This document shows positions 51,660-60,205 of a stretch of 64,000 bases of DNA, piece after piece. Under the pieces are notes generated by a model, which had not been told where the DNA came from, did no database searches, and saw only the letters and a list, made by a program, of their open reading frames with translations. Origin of the DNA: Conyzicola nivalis_A (lineage in GTDB: Bacteria > Actinomycetota > Actinomycetes > Actinomycetales > Microbacteriaceae). Both the position numbers and the translations under genes were made by a program. Numbering within the stretch: position 1 is the stretch's first letter; each line of letters opens with the position of its first letter. Location of the stretch: NCBI RefSeq assembly GCF_040548875.1, contig NZ_JBEPSJ010000004.1:248001-312000 (forward strand). Reading direction: 5' to 3'.

Positions 51660-52613
51660 TTACTTGGCGACCGGCCCGAACATGGCCTCGACCTCGGCGA
51701 GCTCCATGTCGGCCGTGGCCTGGATGAGCGTGAGCAGCTCGGGGTCGAGGCCGGGGGCGAACTCCTCGAACCTCTCCTCGGCGATGACGATCGGGACTCC
51801 CGCGGGCGCCTGCTCCGAGGCATCCAGATTCGTTCCGTCCTTCGACGGCGACAGGCCCTGGAAGATCTTTCCCGCCTCCGACAGGCCGGTGAGGTCGAAG
51901 GTGTATTGCTTGCTCTGCAGTCCGAGGTCGACGAGCTTCTTCACCTCGGGGAACTTCTCCGCATTGGTCTTCGGGATCGGCAGGAGCTTGTTCCAGTCGA
52001 CGCCGAGGGACTCGAGGGCCTTCGCGTAGGCGTTCTCGTGGGCCTGGTCGCGCACGATCAGGTAGGAGATCGTGGACCGCGCGGTCTTGTTGTCCGTCAT
52101 CTCGTAGATGCGGCACTTCTGCAGGCGGCCCGTCGACTCGAGCATGAGGTTGTAGAGCAGGTCGAGCACCAGGTTGCCCGAGTTGTAGACGTAGCTGCCG
52201 AGCCAGGGATTGCCGACCGCGTCCACCGGAAGGGCGCCCTGCGCTCCGACCAGATAGTGGTGGATGTTGCCGTGGTCCAGCGCGATGTTCAGCGGGGTGG
52301 CACCGCCGGCACCCGGGGTGTCGAGCGGGTCGGTGGGCTTGCCGTTGTAGCGCGGCGACCCGTCGAGCAGCCGGGAGATGGTCGTGCCGATGAGCTCGAC
52401 GTGGCTGATCTCCTCCGTTCCGATGCCCTGGATGAGGTCGCGGTACGGCTTCGCAGCCGGCCCGCGGAAGTTCATGCTCTGGAAGAGGTACTGCATCATC
52501 GTGCGCATCTCGCCGAACTGTCCGCCCAGCCCCTCTTGCAACGCGTTCGCGGCGGCGGGGTCCGGTTCGTCCTGCTCGATCTCGTGAATCAGGTTCTGAA
52601 CGTGGAAGTACAT
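51660..52613 (-). CDS. Manganese (non-heme) catalase
   Basis: A 317-residue dimanganese catalase that disproportionates hydrogen peroxide. The ferritin-like core holds the metal ligands: Glu in the QYLFQSMN-type first helix (LGGQFGEMRTMMQYL), EEISHVELIGT with Glu and His, and MLESTGRLQKCRIYEMTDNKTARSTISYLIVRDQAHENAYAKAL with the Glu/His of the second pair. The start MYFHVQNLI and the C-terminal extension match the family. GGAGGATC precedes the ATG, fixing the start. Confidence 0.9.
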   Translation of the reverse strand: MYFHVQNLIHEIEQDEPDPAAANALQEGLGGQFGEMRTMMQYLFQSMNFRGPAAKPYRDLIQGIGTEEISHVELIGTTISRLLDGSPRYNGKPTDPLDTPGAGGATPLNIALDHGNIHHYLVGAQGALPVDAVGNPWLGSYVYNSGNLVLDLLYNLMLESTGRLQKCRIYEMTDNKTARSTISYLIVRDQAHENAYAKALESLGVDWNKLLPIPKTNAEKFPEVKKLVDLGLQSKQYTFDLTGLSEAGKIFQGLSPSKDGTNLDASEQAPAGVPIVIAEERFEEFAPGLDPELLTLIQATADMELAEVEAMFGPVAK

Positions 52614-52725
52614 TCGATCCTCCATCAGTTGGGGTGTCGACGAGGTGCCGACCCCTTCCACTGTGCGCTCGAAACCGAGACCCGTCGCGGCCTTGCTTCC
52701 CCGGCTGAGGTGACGTAGAAGGCGG

Positions 52726-54738
52726 TCAGCGCGAGGCGCGGTCGCGCCCGGATTTCTTGGCCCGGTACATCGCCACGTCGGCGCCGCGCAGCAGGTCTTC
52801 GGCGGTGGTCGCCGGGTCGGCGTCGGCGATGCCCACCGACGCAGTGACGATGAGCGGCGTGCCGTCGATCATGATCGGCTGCCGGATGGCGTCGATCACC
52901 CGACGCGCCATCGCCGCCGCCTCGGCCCTGTTCGTGCCCTCGCACAGCACGACGAACTCGTCGCCGCCGAGACGGGCGACAGTGTCGCTGGCCCGTGTGC
53001 GGTCGAGGATGCGCTGCGACGTATGCCGAAGCACCCGGTCGCCCGCTTCGTGGCCGTAGACGTCGTTGATCTGCTTGAAGGAGTCGAGGTCGATGAAAAG
53101 CAGCGTGGTCTCGCCGTCGCGGGCCTGACCGGAGAGCGCGCGGTTGAGCCGGTTCATCAGCAGCCGCCGGTTGGGGAGGCCGGTGAGCGCGTCGCGCATC
53201 GCTAGGGCGGCCAGCCTCGCCTCCGCGTGACGCACCATCACCCCGGCGAGGTCGCGGCTCAGTTCCTCGGCCTCGTGCTCGAGGCCGTTCCACGGGGCGC
53301 ATCTGCCCGTGACGCTCTGCGTCCACGACGCGAACGACGTACGCGGCGAGAGCGGCGTGACCCGGTTATCCCTGCCCTGGTCGCCCAGCCAGCTGACGCT
53401 GTCGGTGATCTCGGCTCGGAACCAGGCGATGAAGTCTCCGCTGCCCGGGAGCGGCACGAGCAGGATGCCGGCCACGCCCGTCAGCCGCGCCGCGAGGTCG
53501 GGGTCGTCGACCGAGAGGCTCTCCGACGCGTAGCTCTTGTCGATGCCGCGCCCGAGAGCCCAGTCGTCGAGGTCGATGATCGCCTCGTCAGACGGCACCG
53601 TGCCCACCGTCGTCCTGGTGCCTGCGAGGCTGAGCACCGCGCCGTCGGCGGGCACGAGGTTCAGCACGGTGAGGTCGCCGCTGAAGAGCGCCGCCGCGAG
53701 CTCGGCGGCGTCGGTGGACGCGCGCACGCCGGGCTGGTCGATGAGGGCTGCGCGGATGCGGCGCACCTCCACCTTCGCCCGGAGCCGGTCGATCTCGTCC
53801 ATCGAGTTCAGCTGCAGCGCGATCTGGTTGGCGAGCACCTCGAGCCCCTGGCGCAGCAGGTAGGTGACACGGTGCGGCGTTCGATGGGCCAGCGTGATCA
53901 TGCCGATCAGCTCGCCGTCGCGCACGAGGGACAGCGACAGGGTCGACGCCTGCCCCATGTTGCGCATGAACTCCAGGTGGTGGGGAGAGACGCTGCGCAG
54001 CTCGGCGGAGCTGAGGTCGAGGGACTGGGCGTCGCCGCCCGGCAGCGTCACGAGTGCCGAGGTCGCGCCGGAGTTGTCGGCGATCTGCCTGGACAGCTTC
54101 GTCAGATAGAGCTGACGCGCCTGCTCGGGAATGTCGGATGCGGGGAAATGCAGTCCGAGGTAGGGCTCCATGCCGTCGACGAGCTCCTCGGCCACGATCT
54201 CGCCGTGGCCGTCGGGGTGGAACGAGTAGATGGTGACCCGCTCGAAGCCGGTGAGGTCGCGCAGTTCTCTGGCGGCGTCGGCCCAGAGGGCGCGCTGGCT
54301 GCGCACGCGGGCGAGACGGTGCATCGCCCCGTAGACGGCGACCGCCGACCGGTCGGGGGCCTCCGCTCTGCCCGCTCGTGAGTCGAGCGGCTCGAACTCG
54401 ACGATGTGCAGCGGGCCGTCGCGGTGCACGATCGTCTCGAAGCGTCGGAGGTCTCGCTCGAACGGGATCGGATTGCCGACGGGCATTTCGCCGAGGTTGT
54501 CGGCGGCCCACGTCTGTCCGGTGAAGTCGCCGAGCGGTCGGCCGAGAAGACTGCGGGCGCTGGTTCCGAGGATCTCGGCGCAGTTCTCCGAGACGAAGAC
54601 GATCTCGAGGGTGTGCGGCCGCACCGCGAGCAGCGCACCGTGCGGTTGGATCGTGCCTGGCGCGCGGATCGGCTCCTGCACGCACTCGTCGAGACGTCGC
54701 TGCTCGTCGTCTATCGACCAGCCCGAAGCTGAAGTCAC
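52726..54738 (-). CDS. Bacteriophytochrome diguanylate cyclase (PAS-GAF-PHY-GGDEF)
   Basis: A 670-residue red/far-red light sensor with cyclic-di-GMP output. Cys19 (DECVQEPI), the biliverdin attachment site, lies before the IQPHGALLAV start of the PAS domain. The GAF domain has FPASDIPEQARQLY and SVSPHHLEFMRNMG, the PHY domain the tongue motif SPRTSFASW. The GGDEF domain (about 505-668) has an intact LGGDEF active site and an RxxD inhibitory site five residues before it (RASD). No heme oxygenase to make biliverdin is in the window. GTG start at 54738 has AGAGGA upstream. Confidence 0.9.
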   Translation of the reverse strand: MTSASGWSIDDEQRRLDECVQEPIRAPGTIQPHGALLAVRPHTLEIVFVSENCAEILGTSARSLLGRPLGDFTGQTWAADNLGEMPVGNPIPFERDLRRFETIVHRDGPLHIVEFEPLDSRAGRAEAPDRSAVAVYGAMHRLARVRSQRALWADAARELRDLTGFERVTIYSFHPDGHGEIVAEELVDGMEPYLGLHFPASDIPEQARQLYLTKLSRQIADNSGATSALVTLPGGDAQSLDLSSAELRSVSPHHLEFMRNMGQASTLSLSLVRDGELIGMITLAHRTPHRVTYLLRQGLEVLANQIALQLNSMDEIDRLRAKVEVRRIRAALIDQPGVRASTDAAELAAALFSGDLTVLNLVPADGAVLSLAGTRTTVGTVPSDEAIIDLDDWALGRGIDKSYASESLSVDDPDLAARLTGVAGILLVPLPGSGDFIAWFRAEITDSVSWLGDQGRDNRVTPLSPRTSFASWTQSVTGRCAPWNGLEHEAEELSRDLAGVMVRHAEARLAALAMRDALTGLPNRRLLMNRLNRALSGQARDGETTLLFIDLDSFKQINDVYGHEAGDRVLRHTSQRILDRTRASDTVARLGGDEFVVLCEGTNRAEAAAMARRVIDAIRQPIMIDGTPLIVTASVGIADADPATTAEDLLRGADVAMYRAKKSGRDRASR

Positions 54739-54803
54739 TGAATGGGGTCCTCTCGGCAGATCTCCACCCGAGTGGGACCTGAACTGCACGTTACCGCAGG
54801 TGT

Positions 54804-54824
54804 GCGACATCCGACGAATGTCGC
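54804..54824. promoter_or_regulatory. Dyad upstream of the phytochrome gene
   Basis: GCGACAT and ATGTCGC are separated by seven bases. The site lies 66 bases upstream of the phytochrome GTG, a reasonable operator position. No regulator is identified. The rest of the 232-base gap up to 54970 shows nothing else that I can call. Confidence 0.4.
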
Positions 54825-54970
54825 GTTACTCCTTGCGCCGCACCCCGAAAAACACGACGCCTAGTGCCGTGGGACTACACGGAACGGTCCCGCCGGGTGA
54901 CGCGTCGCCGACGTCGTTCGCGAAGGATGGTTCTACACGGCGCCGCACCCGGCCGACGAGGAGACTCCCC

Positions 54971-55270
54971 ATGACGACGAGCACCATTCCTGCCCACGCA
55001 CGCCTCGCCACGCAGTCCGTGGCCGACACCACCGTCGAAGACCGGCGCACCCCCGCCCACGTCACGCGGAGGGTCCTCACCGCTCCCCTGCGAATCGTGC
55101 TGCTGGTCGTATCCACCGTCGCGATCATCCTGGTCGCCCTGCTCCAGGGAGTCGCGTTCCTGGCCATCGCGGGCATCAGTGCCCTGGGCGACACCCCCGC
55201 CTACCGCTCGGGATCGCGCAGCGACGAGACGCAGCACGCCAGCATGGCCCCCAGGCTCGACCGCTCCTGA
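54971..55270 (+). CDS. Small membrane protein, uncertain
   Basis: A 99-residue frame with AGGAG before the ATG. It has a soluble N-terminus and one or two hydrophobic segments at about 41-77 (LRIVLLVVSTVAIILVALL then LAIAGISALG). Its last 23 codons overlap the end of the convergent MarR gene by 70 bases, which is unusual and lowers confidence. It has no recognised family. Confidence 0.5.
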   Translation: MTTSTIPAHARLATQSVADTTVEDRRTPAHVTRRVLTAPLRIVLLVVSTVAIILVALLQGVAFLAIAGISALGDTPAYRSGSRSDETQHASMAPRLDRS

Positions 55271-55653
55271 TCGCTCAGCCCCGACTTCATCCGGTCTTCG
55301 ACTCCCCGCACCGCGGCACTGGCGACCGCCAGCTGACGCCTCCCATCGGCCGTGAGCTCGGTCGGCAGCACTCTTCCGACCGTCGGCTGCTGGGGACGCA
55401 TGACGAGGCCGTCGCGTTCGAGCGACTGAAGCAGCACGTTCATCGACTGCCGCGTGACGAACGCGCCGCGAGCCAGCTCGGAGTTCGACAGCCCCGGTCG
55501 CTGCGCCAGAAGTTCCAGGCAGGAGTAATGGGTGATGCTCATCCCGAGCGGGCGCAGCACCTCCTCCATCGAGGTGCGCAATGCGCTGGACGCCTCCTTC
55601 AGGATGTATCCGAGGGACGTTTCCAGATCGATGCCCGATGCGACTTGACTCAT
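55201..55653 (-). CDS. MarR-family transcription regulator
   Basis: A 150-residue winged-helix dimer. The DNA-binding core is SITHYSCLELLAQRPGLSNSELARGAFVTRQSMNVLLQSLERDGLV, with the wing RPQQPTVGRVLPTELTADG. Two cysteines adjacent near the C-terminus (ACCVSS) could sense oxidants. It is divergent from a VOC gene, and the 60-base gap contains two dyads, one overlapping its own start codon, so self-repression and control of the VOC gene are likely. Confidence 0.88.
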   Translation of the reverse strand: MSQVASGIDLETSLGYILKEASSALRTSMEEVLRPLGMSITHYSCLELLAQRPGLSNSELARGAFVTRQSMNVLLQSLERDGLVMRPQQPTVGRVLPTELTADGRRQLAVASAAVRGVEDRMKSGLSDQERSSLGAMLACCVSSLRDPER

Positions 55654-55693
55654 GTCAATATTCTGACATACATTGATTGTCAGCTAACTGACA
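55652..55693. promoter_or_regulatory. Two MarR-type dyads in the marR/VOC gap
   Basis: ATGTCA-N6-TGACAT is at 55652-55669 and includes the marR start codon; TGTCAG-N4-CTGACA is at 55678-55693. Their centres are 25 bp apart. Both share the TGTCA half-site. They lie in the AT-richest part of the divergent promoter region, as expected for operators of the adjacent MarR protein. Confidence 0.65.
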
Positions 55694-55713
55694 TCCGATA
55701 GAGGAGCAACATC

Positions 55714-56082
55714 ATGGCACAGGCATCCGGCCCCGGCTTCATCTCACTGCAGGTTCGCAACGTGGCCGCATCCGCCGCGTTCTACGAGAAGTACCTGGAC
55801 TTCGCTCGCCAGGCCGGCCCGCCGCACGCGGTCGTGTTCGATACAGCGCCGGCCGCGTTCGCGGTGCGCACCGCCGCGGACGGCGTCGACCTGGACGCGG
55901 CGGGGCAGCTCGGACTGGGGATCGGCGTGTGGCTGCACGCCCCAGAGTCGCAGGCCGTGCACGACGCCATGGTGGCGGACGGGGTGACGATCACCTCGGC
56001 GCCGGTCGACGGGCCGTTCGGCCGTACGTTCACCTTCGCCGATCCCGACGGGTACCGCGTCACGCTGCACGACCGGGCGTGA
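55714..56082 (+). CDS. VOC-family protein, glyoxalase/bleomycin-resistance type
   Basis: A 122-residue single VOC module: ISLQVRNVAASAAFYEKYLDF at the start and TFTFADPDGYRVTLHD at the end. The metal-ligand positions are partly replaced (Gln near residue 14 in place of His), so it may be a binding protein instead of an enzyme. GAGGAG precedes the ATG. It is controlled from the shared region with MarR, so it may sequester or degrade the compound that MarR senses. Confidence 0.78.
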   Translation: MAQASGPGFISLQVRNVAASAAFYEKYLDFARQAGPPHAVVFDTAPAAFAVRTAADGVDLDAAGQLGLGIGVWLHAPESQAVHDAMVADGVTITSAPVDGPFGRTFTFADPDGYRVTLHDRA

Positions 56083-56106
56083 CCCGCGTCTGCCTAGACT
56101 CGACGG

Positions 56107-56736
56107 ATGGCCAACGAAGCGAGTAGCGCCGCGTACTCCGGCCGGGCGTCGGAGTACATAGAACTGCTGGGCTCGATGCGCTCGGTTCATCCGTCGGATC
56201 TGCAGATAGTGTCCGCCTGGGCGGGCGGCGTCGAAGGCGTTCTCATCGATGCGGGCTGCGGCCCGGGTCATTGGACGAACTTCCTGGCCGAACAGGGCTC
56301 GAGCGCCCGAGGCATCGATCAGGTACCCGAGTTCATCGATCACGCCGCAATGACGTTTCCCGCCGTGGCGTTTGCCGTCGGGAGCATCGACTCCGTCGAC
56401 GCCGCTACCGCTTCGGTCGGCGGGGTCCTGTCGTGGTATTCGCTCATCCACTACGAGCCCGGCACGATCCAGGGTCCCTTGCGCGAGTTCAGCCGCGTGC
56501 TCCGACCGGGAGGCACGCTGCTCGTCGGGTTCTTCGAGGGCGACGCGGTCGAGGAGTTCGCTCACGCGGTCGCACCGGCATACCGGTGGTCCGTCGACGC
56601 GCTCAGCACCGAACTGGACAGGGCGGGATTCGACGTTCTCGAATCACACGTGCGGAAGACTGTCGGCGAACGATCCCAGGCGACCGTCAGAGCGGTGAAT
56701 CGGGGGCAGTGGAGCCGCCTGTCAGAATCGAACTGA
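56107..56736 (+). CDS. SAM-dependent methyltransferase, class I, running into the tRNA gene
   Basis: A 209-residue Rossmann methyltransferase. Motif I is LIDAGCGPGHW, motif II GIDQVPEFIDH, and the later strand VLSWYSLIHYEPG and LRPGGTLLVGFFEG fit the family; the substrate is unknown. The last nine codons (QWSRLSESN and stop) come from the 3' part of the opposite-strand tRNA-Thr gene. It lies 24 bases after the VOC stop and may be co-transcribed with it. Confidence 0.8.
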   Translation: MANEASSAAYSGRASEYIELLGSMRSVHPSDLQIVSAWAGGVEGVLIDAGCGPGHWTNFLAEQGSSARGIDQVPEFIDHAAMTFPAVAFAVGSIDSVDAATASVGGVLSWYSLIHYEPGTIQGPLREFSRVLRPGGTLLVGFFEGDAVEEFAHAVAPAYRWSVDALSTELDRAGFDVLESHVRKTVGERSQATVRAVNRGQWSRLSESN

Positions 56737-56785
56737 CGACCTTCTCATTACGAGTGAGATGCTCTACCAACTGAGCTAAGGCGGC
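56710..56785 (-). tRNA. tRNA-Thr(CGT)
   Basis: On the minus strand a full cloverleaf can be folded: acceptor GCCGCC with GGCGGC, D-loop TTAGCTCAGTTGGTAGAGC, anticodon loop CTCGTAA with anticodon CGT, T-arm CAGTTCGATTCTG and a 3'-terminal TCCA, so CCA is encoded. Length is 76 bases including CCA. The anticodon reads ACG (Thr). Confidence 0.93.
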
Positions 56786-56828
56786 GGGTGTCTAGGTTTC
56801 GCTAGGCACAGCATGAAAGCCTAGCCGA

Positions 56829-57476
56829 TTATTTCGCCGTTTCCGACACGAGCAGACGGTTCAGCTGTTCGAACGACGTGCGCAGCCGAGCGCCGAGTTC
56901 CGTCGGGCCGCCGCCCGAGTCGGCCCAGCACGACCAGGCGTGCCGCATCACGCCGAACGCGACGAAGGTGATGAGACGCGAGCGTTGCGCCAGCTCGGCG
57001 GGGTCGTCGAGCAGGGCGGGCTCGTCGGCGGCCAGGCGCCTGGACACGACGACGTCGAGCTGGTCCTCGAAGGTGCGCATCGTCGCCATGCGAAGGGCGA
57101 AGAGCTGCGGATGCTGCTTCATCAGACTGCGGCGCAGCTTCAGCAGGTCGAGGTCGTCGGGCACGCTCTCGCCCGAGGTCGCCAGCATGTCGCCGAGGCC
57201 GGAGAGGATGTCGCTGTGCGGGCCTGCGGCCACGAACTCGTCGACGCGCGCGTCGTCGGGAAGAGTGGGCGGGTCGCCGATGAGGGCGTCTTCCTTCGAC
57301 GTGAAGTAGTTGAAGAACGTGCGGGGCGAGATGTCGGCGACGCGGCTGATCTCGTCGACGGTCACGTTCTCGAGGCCGCGCTCCGCGACGAGTTCGAGAA
57401 CCGCGAACTGGATGGCGCGTCGGGTGGCGAGCCGCTTGCGCTCGCGCAGGCCGAGCTCCGGGACATCCGTGATCAT
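56829..57476 (-). CDS. TetR-family transcription regulator
   Basis: A 215-residue regulator. The N-terminal HTH is in RKRLATRRAIQFAVLELVAERGLENVTVDEISRVADISPRTFFNYFTSKEDAL, the standard TetR layout. The C-terminal ligand domain (about 75-210) is not tied to a known ligand. A 12-bp palindrome lies 22 bases upstream of its ATG and may be its operator. The neighbouring secreted hydrolase is encoded just upstream in the same direction. Confidence 0.88.
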   Translation of the reverse strand: MITDVPELGLRERKRLATRRAIQFAVLELVAERGLENVTVDEISRVADISPRTFFNYFTSKEDALIGDPPTLPDDARVDEFVAAGPHSDILSGLGDMLATSGESVPDDLDLLKLRRSLMKQHPQLFALRMATMRTFEDQLDVVVSRRLAADEPALLDDPAELAQRSRLITFVAFGVMRHAWSCWADSGGGPTELGARLRTSFEQLNRLLVSETAK

Positions 57477-57497
57477 GGGCCTTATTCTTTCACAACG

Positions 57498-57509
57498 CGC
57501 AATTTTGCG
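57498..57509. promoter_or_regulatory. Short palindrome upstream of the tetR gene
   Basis: CGCAA-TT-TTGCG, a 12-bp perfect palindrome, lies between the hydrolase stop and the tetR start. Possible TetR operator, but short, and it could occur by chance in this sequence. Confidence 0.35.
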
Positions 57510-57518
57510 GGTCCGACG

Positions 57519-59039
57519 TCAGCAGATGGGGTCGCTCGCCGGCACCGTGCCGTCGATGAAATAGTCGTCGATCGTGTCGTCGACGCAGAAGTTCGACTTG
57601 TTGTACGCCGTGTGCCCCTCGCCCTCGTAGGTGACGAGCCGGCCGTTCTCGAGCTGCTCGGCGAGGCTCACCGCCCAGGAGTACGGCGTCGCCGGGTCGT
57701 TGGTCGTGCCGACGACGAGGATGTCGGCCGAGCCCGCTGCGTCGATGACCGGGCGCTCGGTCGCGGCCTCGACCGGCCAGCCGAGGCATCCGACGTCGCC
57801 GTACGAGAGCTGCTTTCCGAGCACCGGCGCGAGAGTCGCCAGCTGCTCGGCCTGTGCGCGCATCACCGCGACGTCGCCCTGCGACGCGTAGTCGAGGCAG
57901 TTGATCGCGAGCCTCGCCTCGAGCGAGTTGTCGATGTACGTGCCGTCCGCGTTGCGGCCGTTGTAGCTGTCTGCGAGCGCGAAGGCCACCGTGGCGTCGC
58001 CCTGCATCACAGCGGTGAACAGCTGACGCAGGTACGGCCAGTCGTCTTCGCGGTACAGCGGCAGCACGATGGCGCTCGTCATCGAGTTGCTGCCCAGCTG
58101 GCGGCCGTCGGCGGCCCGGATGGGGCTGACGTCGAGCCGGTCGAGCAGCGCGCGGATCTTGGCCATCGACTCGTCGGCGGTGCCGTCGAACGGACAGTCG
58201 TCGACCGTGGCGCAATCGGCGAGGAAGGCGCGCAGCGCGCTCTCGAAACCCTCGGCCTGGGTGAGGGAGACGTCGAAGCTCGTCGACGTGGGGTCGAGCG
58301 CGCCGTCGAGCACGAGCCGGCCGGTGTTCTCGGGGTAGAGCTCGGCGAAAGTCGCCCCGAGAAGGGTGCCGTAGGAGAAGCCGAGGTAGTTGAGCTTCTC
58401 GTCGCCGAGCACCGCGCGCAGCAGGTCGAGGTCGCGTGCGGCGCTGACCGTGTCGACGTAGCCGAGCAGCTCGCCGGTGTGCGTGAGGCACTGCGCGCCG
58501 TACGCGGTGTTCGTGGCCTGAGCCGCGGCGATCCACTCGTCGCTGCCGACCACGCCGGGGGTGATATCGTAGATGAACGCGTCGAGCTCGGCGGGGTCGT
58601 CGTGGCAGGAGACGGCGCTCGAGCGGTTGACGCCGCGCGGGTCGAACCCGACGATGTCGAACTTCTCCTGCAGGCGCTCGGAGACGGCGAAGTCGACACT
58701 GTCGGCGACGAAGTCGTAGCCGGAGCCGCCCGGCCCGCCGGGGTTGACGAGCACGGAGCCGAGCGGGGCGCCCGCCGTCGCCGGGTGGCGCACCAGGGCC
58801 AGGTCGATCGAGTCGCGGGCGGGGTCGGTCCAGTCGAGCGGGGCGGTGGCCGTCGCGCACTGCATCCCGTCTTCGCAGCTCGTCCAGGTGAGCGTCTGCG
58901 TGTAGTACGGCTCGAGGTCGGCCGACACGTCGCTGGGAGCGGGCGTCGACGTGGTGCGCTCGGGCGGAGCTGCGCACGCGGAGAGGGCGAGGGCGGCGAC
59001 GAGCACCGAGGCGACGGCGGCGATTCTGCGCACGGCCAT
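57519..59039 (-). CDS. Secreted lipoprotein alpha/beta hydrolase, TAP-like peptidase
   Basis: A 506-residue exported enzyme. The lipobox LSAC places the lipid-bearing Cys at about residue 22. The hydrolase domain shows the oxyanion motif NPGGPGGSG, nucleophile elbow GFSYGT, and the C-terminal TAP-type domain with the late catalytic residues in VVGTTNDPATPY and GEGHTAYNKSNFC. Such enzymes resemble tripeptidyl aminopeptidases from Streptomyces and cleave peptides or small esters at the cell surface. The ATG overlaps the holB stop by one base (TGATG). Confidence 0.87.
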   Translation of the reverse strand: MAVRRIAAVASVLVAALALSACAAPPERTTSTPAPSDVSADLEPYYTQTLTWTSCEDGMQCATATAPLDWTDPARDSIDLALVRHPATAGAPLGSVLVNPGGPGGSGYDFVADSVDFAVSERLQEKFDIVGFDPRGVNRSSAVSCHDDPAELDAFIYDITPGVVGSDEWIAAAQATNTAYGAQCLTHTGELLGYVDTVSAARDLDLLRAVLGDEKLNYLGFSYGTLLGATFAELYPENTGRLVLDGALDPTSTSFDVSLTQAEGFESALRAFLADCATVDDCPFDGTADESMAKIRALLDRLDVSPIRAADGRQLGSNSMTSAIVLPLYREDDWPYLRQLFTAVMQGDATVAFALADSYNGRNADGTYIDNSLEARLAINCLDYASQGDVAVMRAQAEQLATLAPVLGKQLSYGDVGCLGWPVEAATERPVIDAAGSADILVVGTTNDPATPYSWAVSLAEQLENGRLVTYEGEGHTAYNKSNFCVDDTIDDYFIDGTVPASDPIC

Positions 59040-60196
59040 CAGGCGGTTCGGCGAGCGGAGACGAGCATGGCCTCGAGAGCGAGCGCCGGCGTCACGTTGC
59101 TCTCGATTCTGCGGCGGGCGGTGGCGATCGCATCCATGGTTGCGAGGGTCTCCTGTGCTGTCGATTGCTCGCTCGCGGTCACGAGCTTGTTGTAGATGCT
59201 GAGGTTGATCGGTTCGGTCTCGACGCCGAGCTGCAGAAGGAGGATGTCGCGGTAGAGCGACAGCAGGTCGACCATGATGCGGTCGATGCCGTCGCGCAGA
59301 CTGCGCTTCTCGCGCCGCTTCTGGTCTTCTTCGAGGTTCTTGAGCTGGGCGCGTAGGGCGGGCGGGATCGTGCCGCCCGGCTCGATGCCGAGCGAACGCA
59401 GTGCGCCCTCGCGCTCCTCGGCGTCGCGTTCGGCCGTGAGGGCGCTCGCGTCGGCGCCGGCGAGGGAGAGCAGGCGGGTCGCGGCGAGCATGGCGCCGGA
59501 GACGGAGTGGACGCCGAGGGCGATCTCCAGGGTCTCGGCGCGTCTGGCGCGTGCCTCCTCGTTCGTCGCAAGACGGTGGGCCATGCCGATGTGGCTCTGC
59601 GCCTCGCGGGCCGCGCGGGTGGCGGTGGGCAGGTCGACGCCGTCGCGACGGGCGATCAGGTCGGCGACGTTCTCGACGCTCGGCACACGCAGACGCACCG
59701 AGCGCACCCGCGACCGGATGGTGGGCAGCAGGTCGGCCTCGCTGGGCGCGCAGAGGATCCACACCGTGCGCGGCGGCGGCTCCTCGAGCGCCTTCAGCAG
59801 CACGTTGGAGGTGCGCTCGGCCATGCGGTCGGCGTCTTCGATGACCATCACACGGAAGCGGCCGACGGAGGGCGAGTAGTTGCTGGTGGCGACGAGCTTG
59901 CGCACCTCGTCGACGGTGATGATGACCCGGTCGGTGCTGAGCGACCCGAGGTCGGGGTGCGAGCGGGCGTCGACCTGGCGGCGCACCGACTCGTCTGCCT
60001 CTGGGTCTCCGGTGCTGAGCAGCGCGGCCGCGAACGCGTAGGCGAGGTTGCTGCGGCCGGATCCGGGCGGGCCGGTGATGAGCCACGAGTGCGTCATCGA
60101 CGAGTCGTCGCTGCCTCCGGCGGCGGATGCCTCGGCGGCGGCACTGAAGATCGCGATGGCCTCCGGCTGGCCGGTCAGGTCGTCCCACACAGACAT
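59039..60196 (-). CDS. holB: DNA polymerase III delta' subunit
   Basis: A 385-residue clamp-loader subunit. The N-terminal AAA+ domain has a degenerate P-loop GPPGSGRSN (Arg for Lys), the VIEDADRM strand and ALEEPPP sensor-1 region. The SRC-like SRVRSVRLRVPS region follows. The usual four-cysteine zinc module after the P-loop is missing; the corresponding stretch reads ESVRRQVDARSHPDLG. It sits between tmk and the hydrolase in an operon-like run. The ATG is at 60196. Confidence 0.9.
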   Translation of the reverse strand: MSVWDDLTGQPEAIAIFSAAAEASAAGGSDDSSMTHSWLITGPPGSGRSNLAYAFAAALLSTGDPEADESVRRQVDARSHPDLGSLSTDRVIITVDEVRKLVATSNYSPSVGRFRVMVIEDADRMAERTSNVLLKALEEPPPRTVWILCAPSEADLLPTIRSRVRSVRLRVPSVENVADLIARRDGVDLPTATRAAREAQSHIGMAHRLATNEEARARRAETLEIALGVHSVSGAMLAATRLLSLAGADASALTAERDAEEREGALRSLGIEPGGTIPPALRAQLKNLEEDQKRREKRSLRDGIDRIMVDLLSLYRDILLLQLGVETEPINLSIYNKLVTASEQSTAQETLATMDAIATARRRIESNVTPALALEAMLVSARRTA

Positions 60197-60205
60197 GCGG
60201 TCAGC

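Noticed and set aside
56940..59195. Plus-strand frame of about 750 codons across tetR, the hydrolase and holB
   Set aside because: Its composition is Val/Arg/Glu/Gly-rich low complexity, and it spans three well-supported genes on the other strand.
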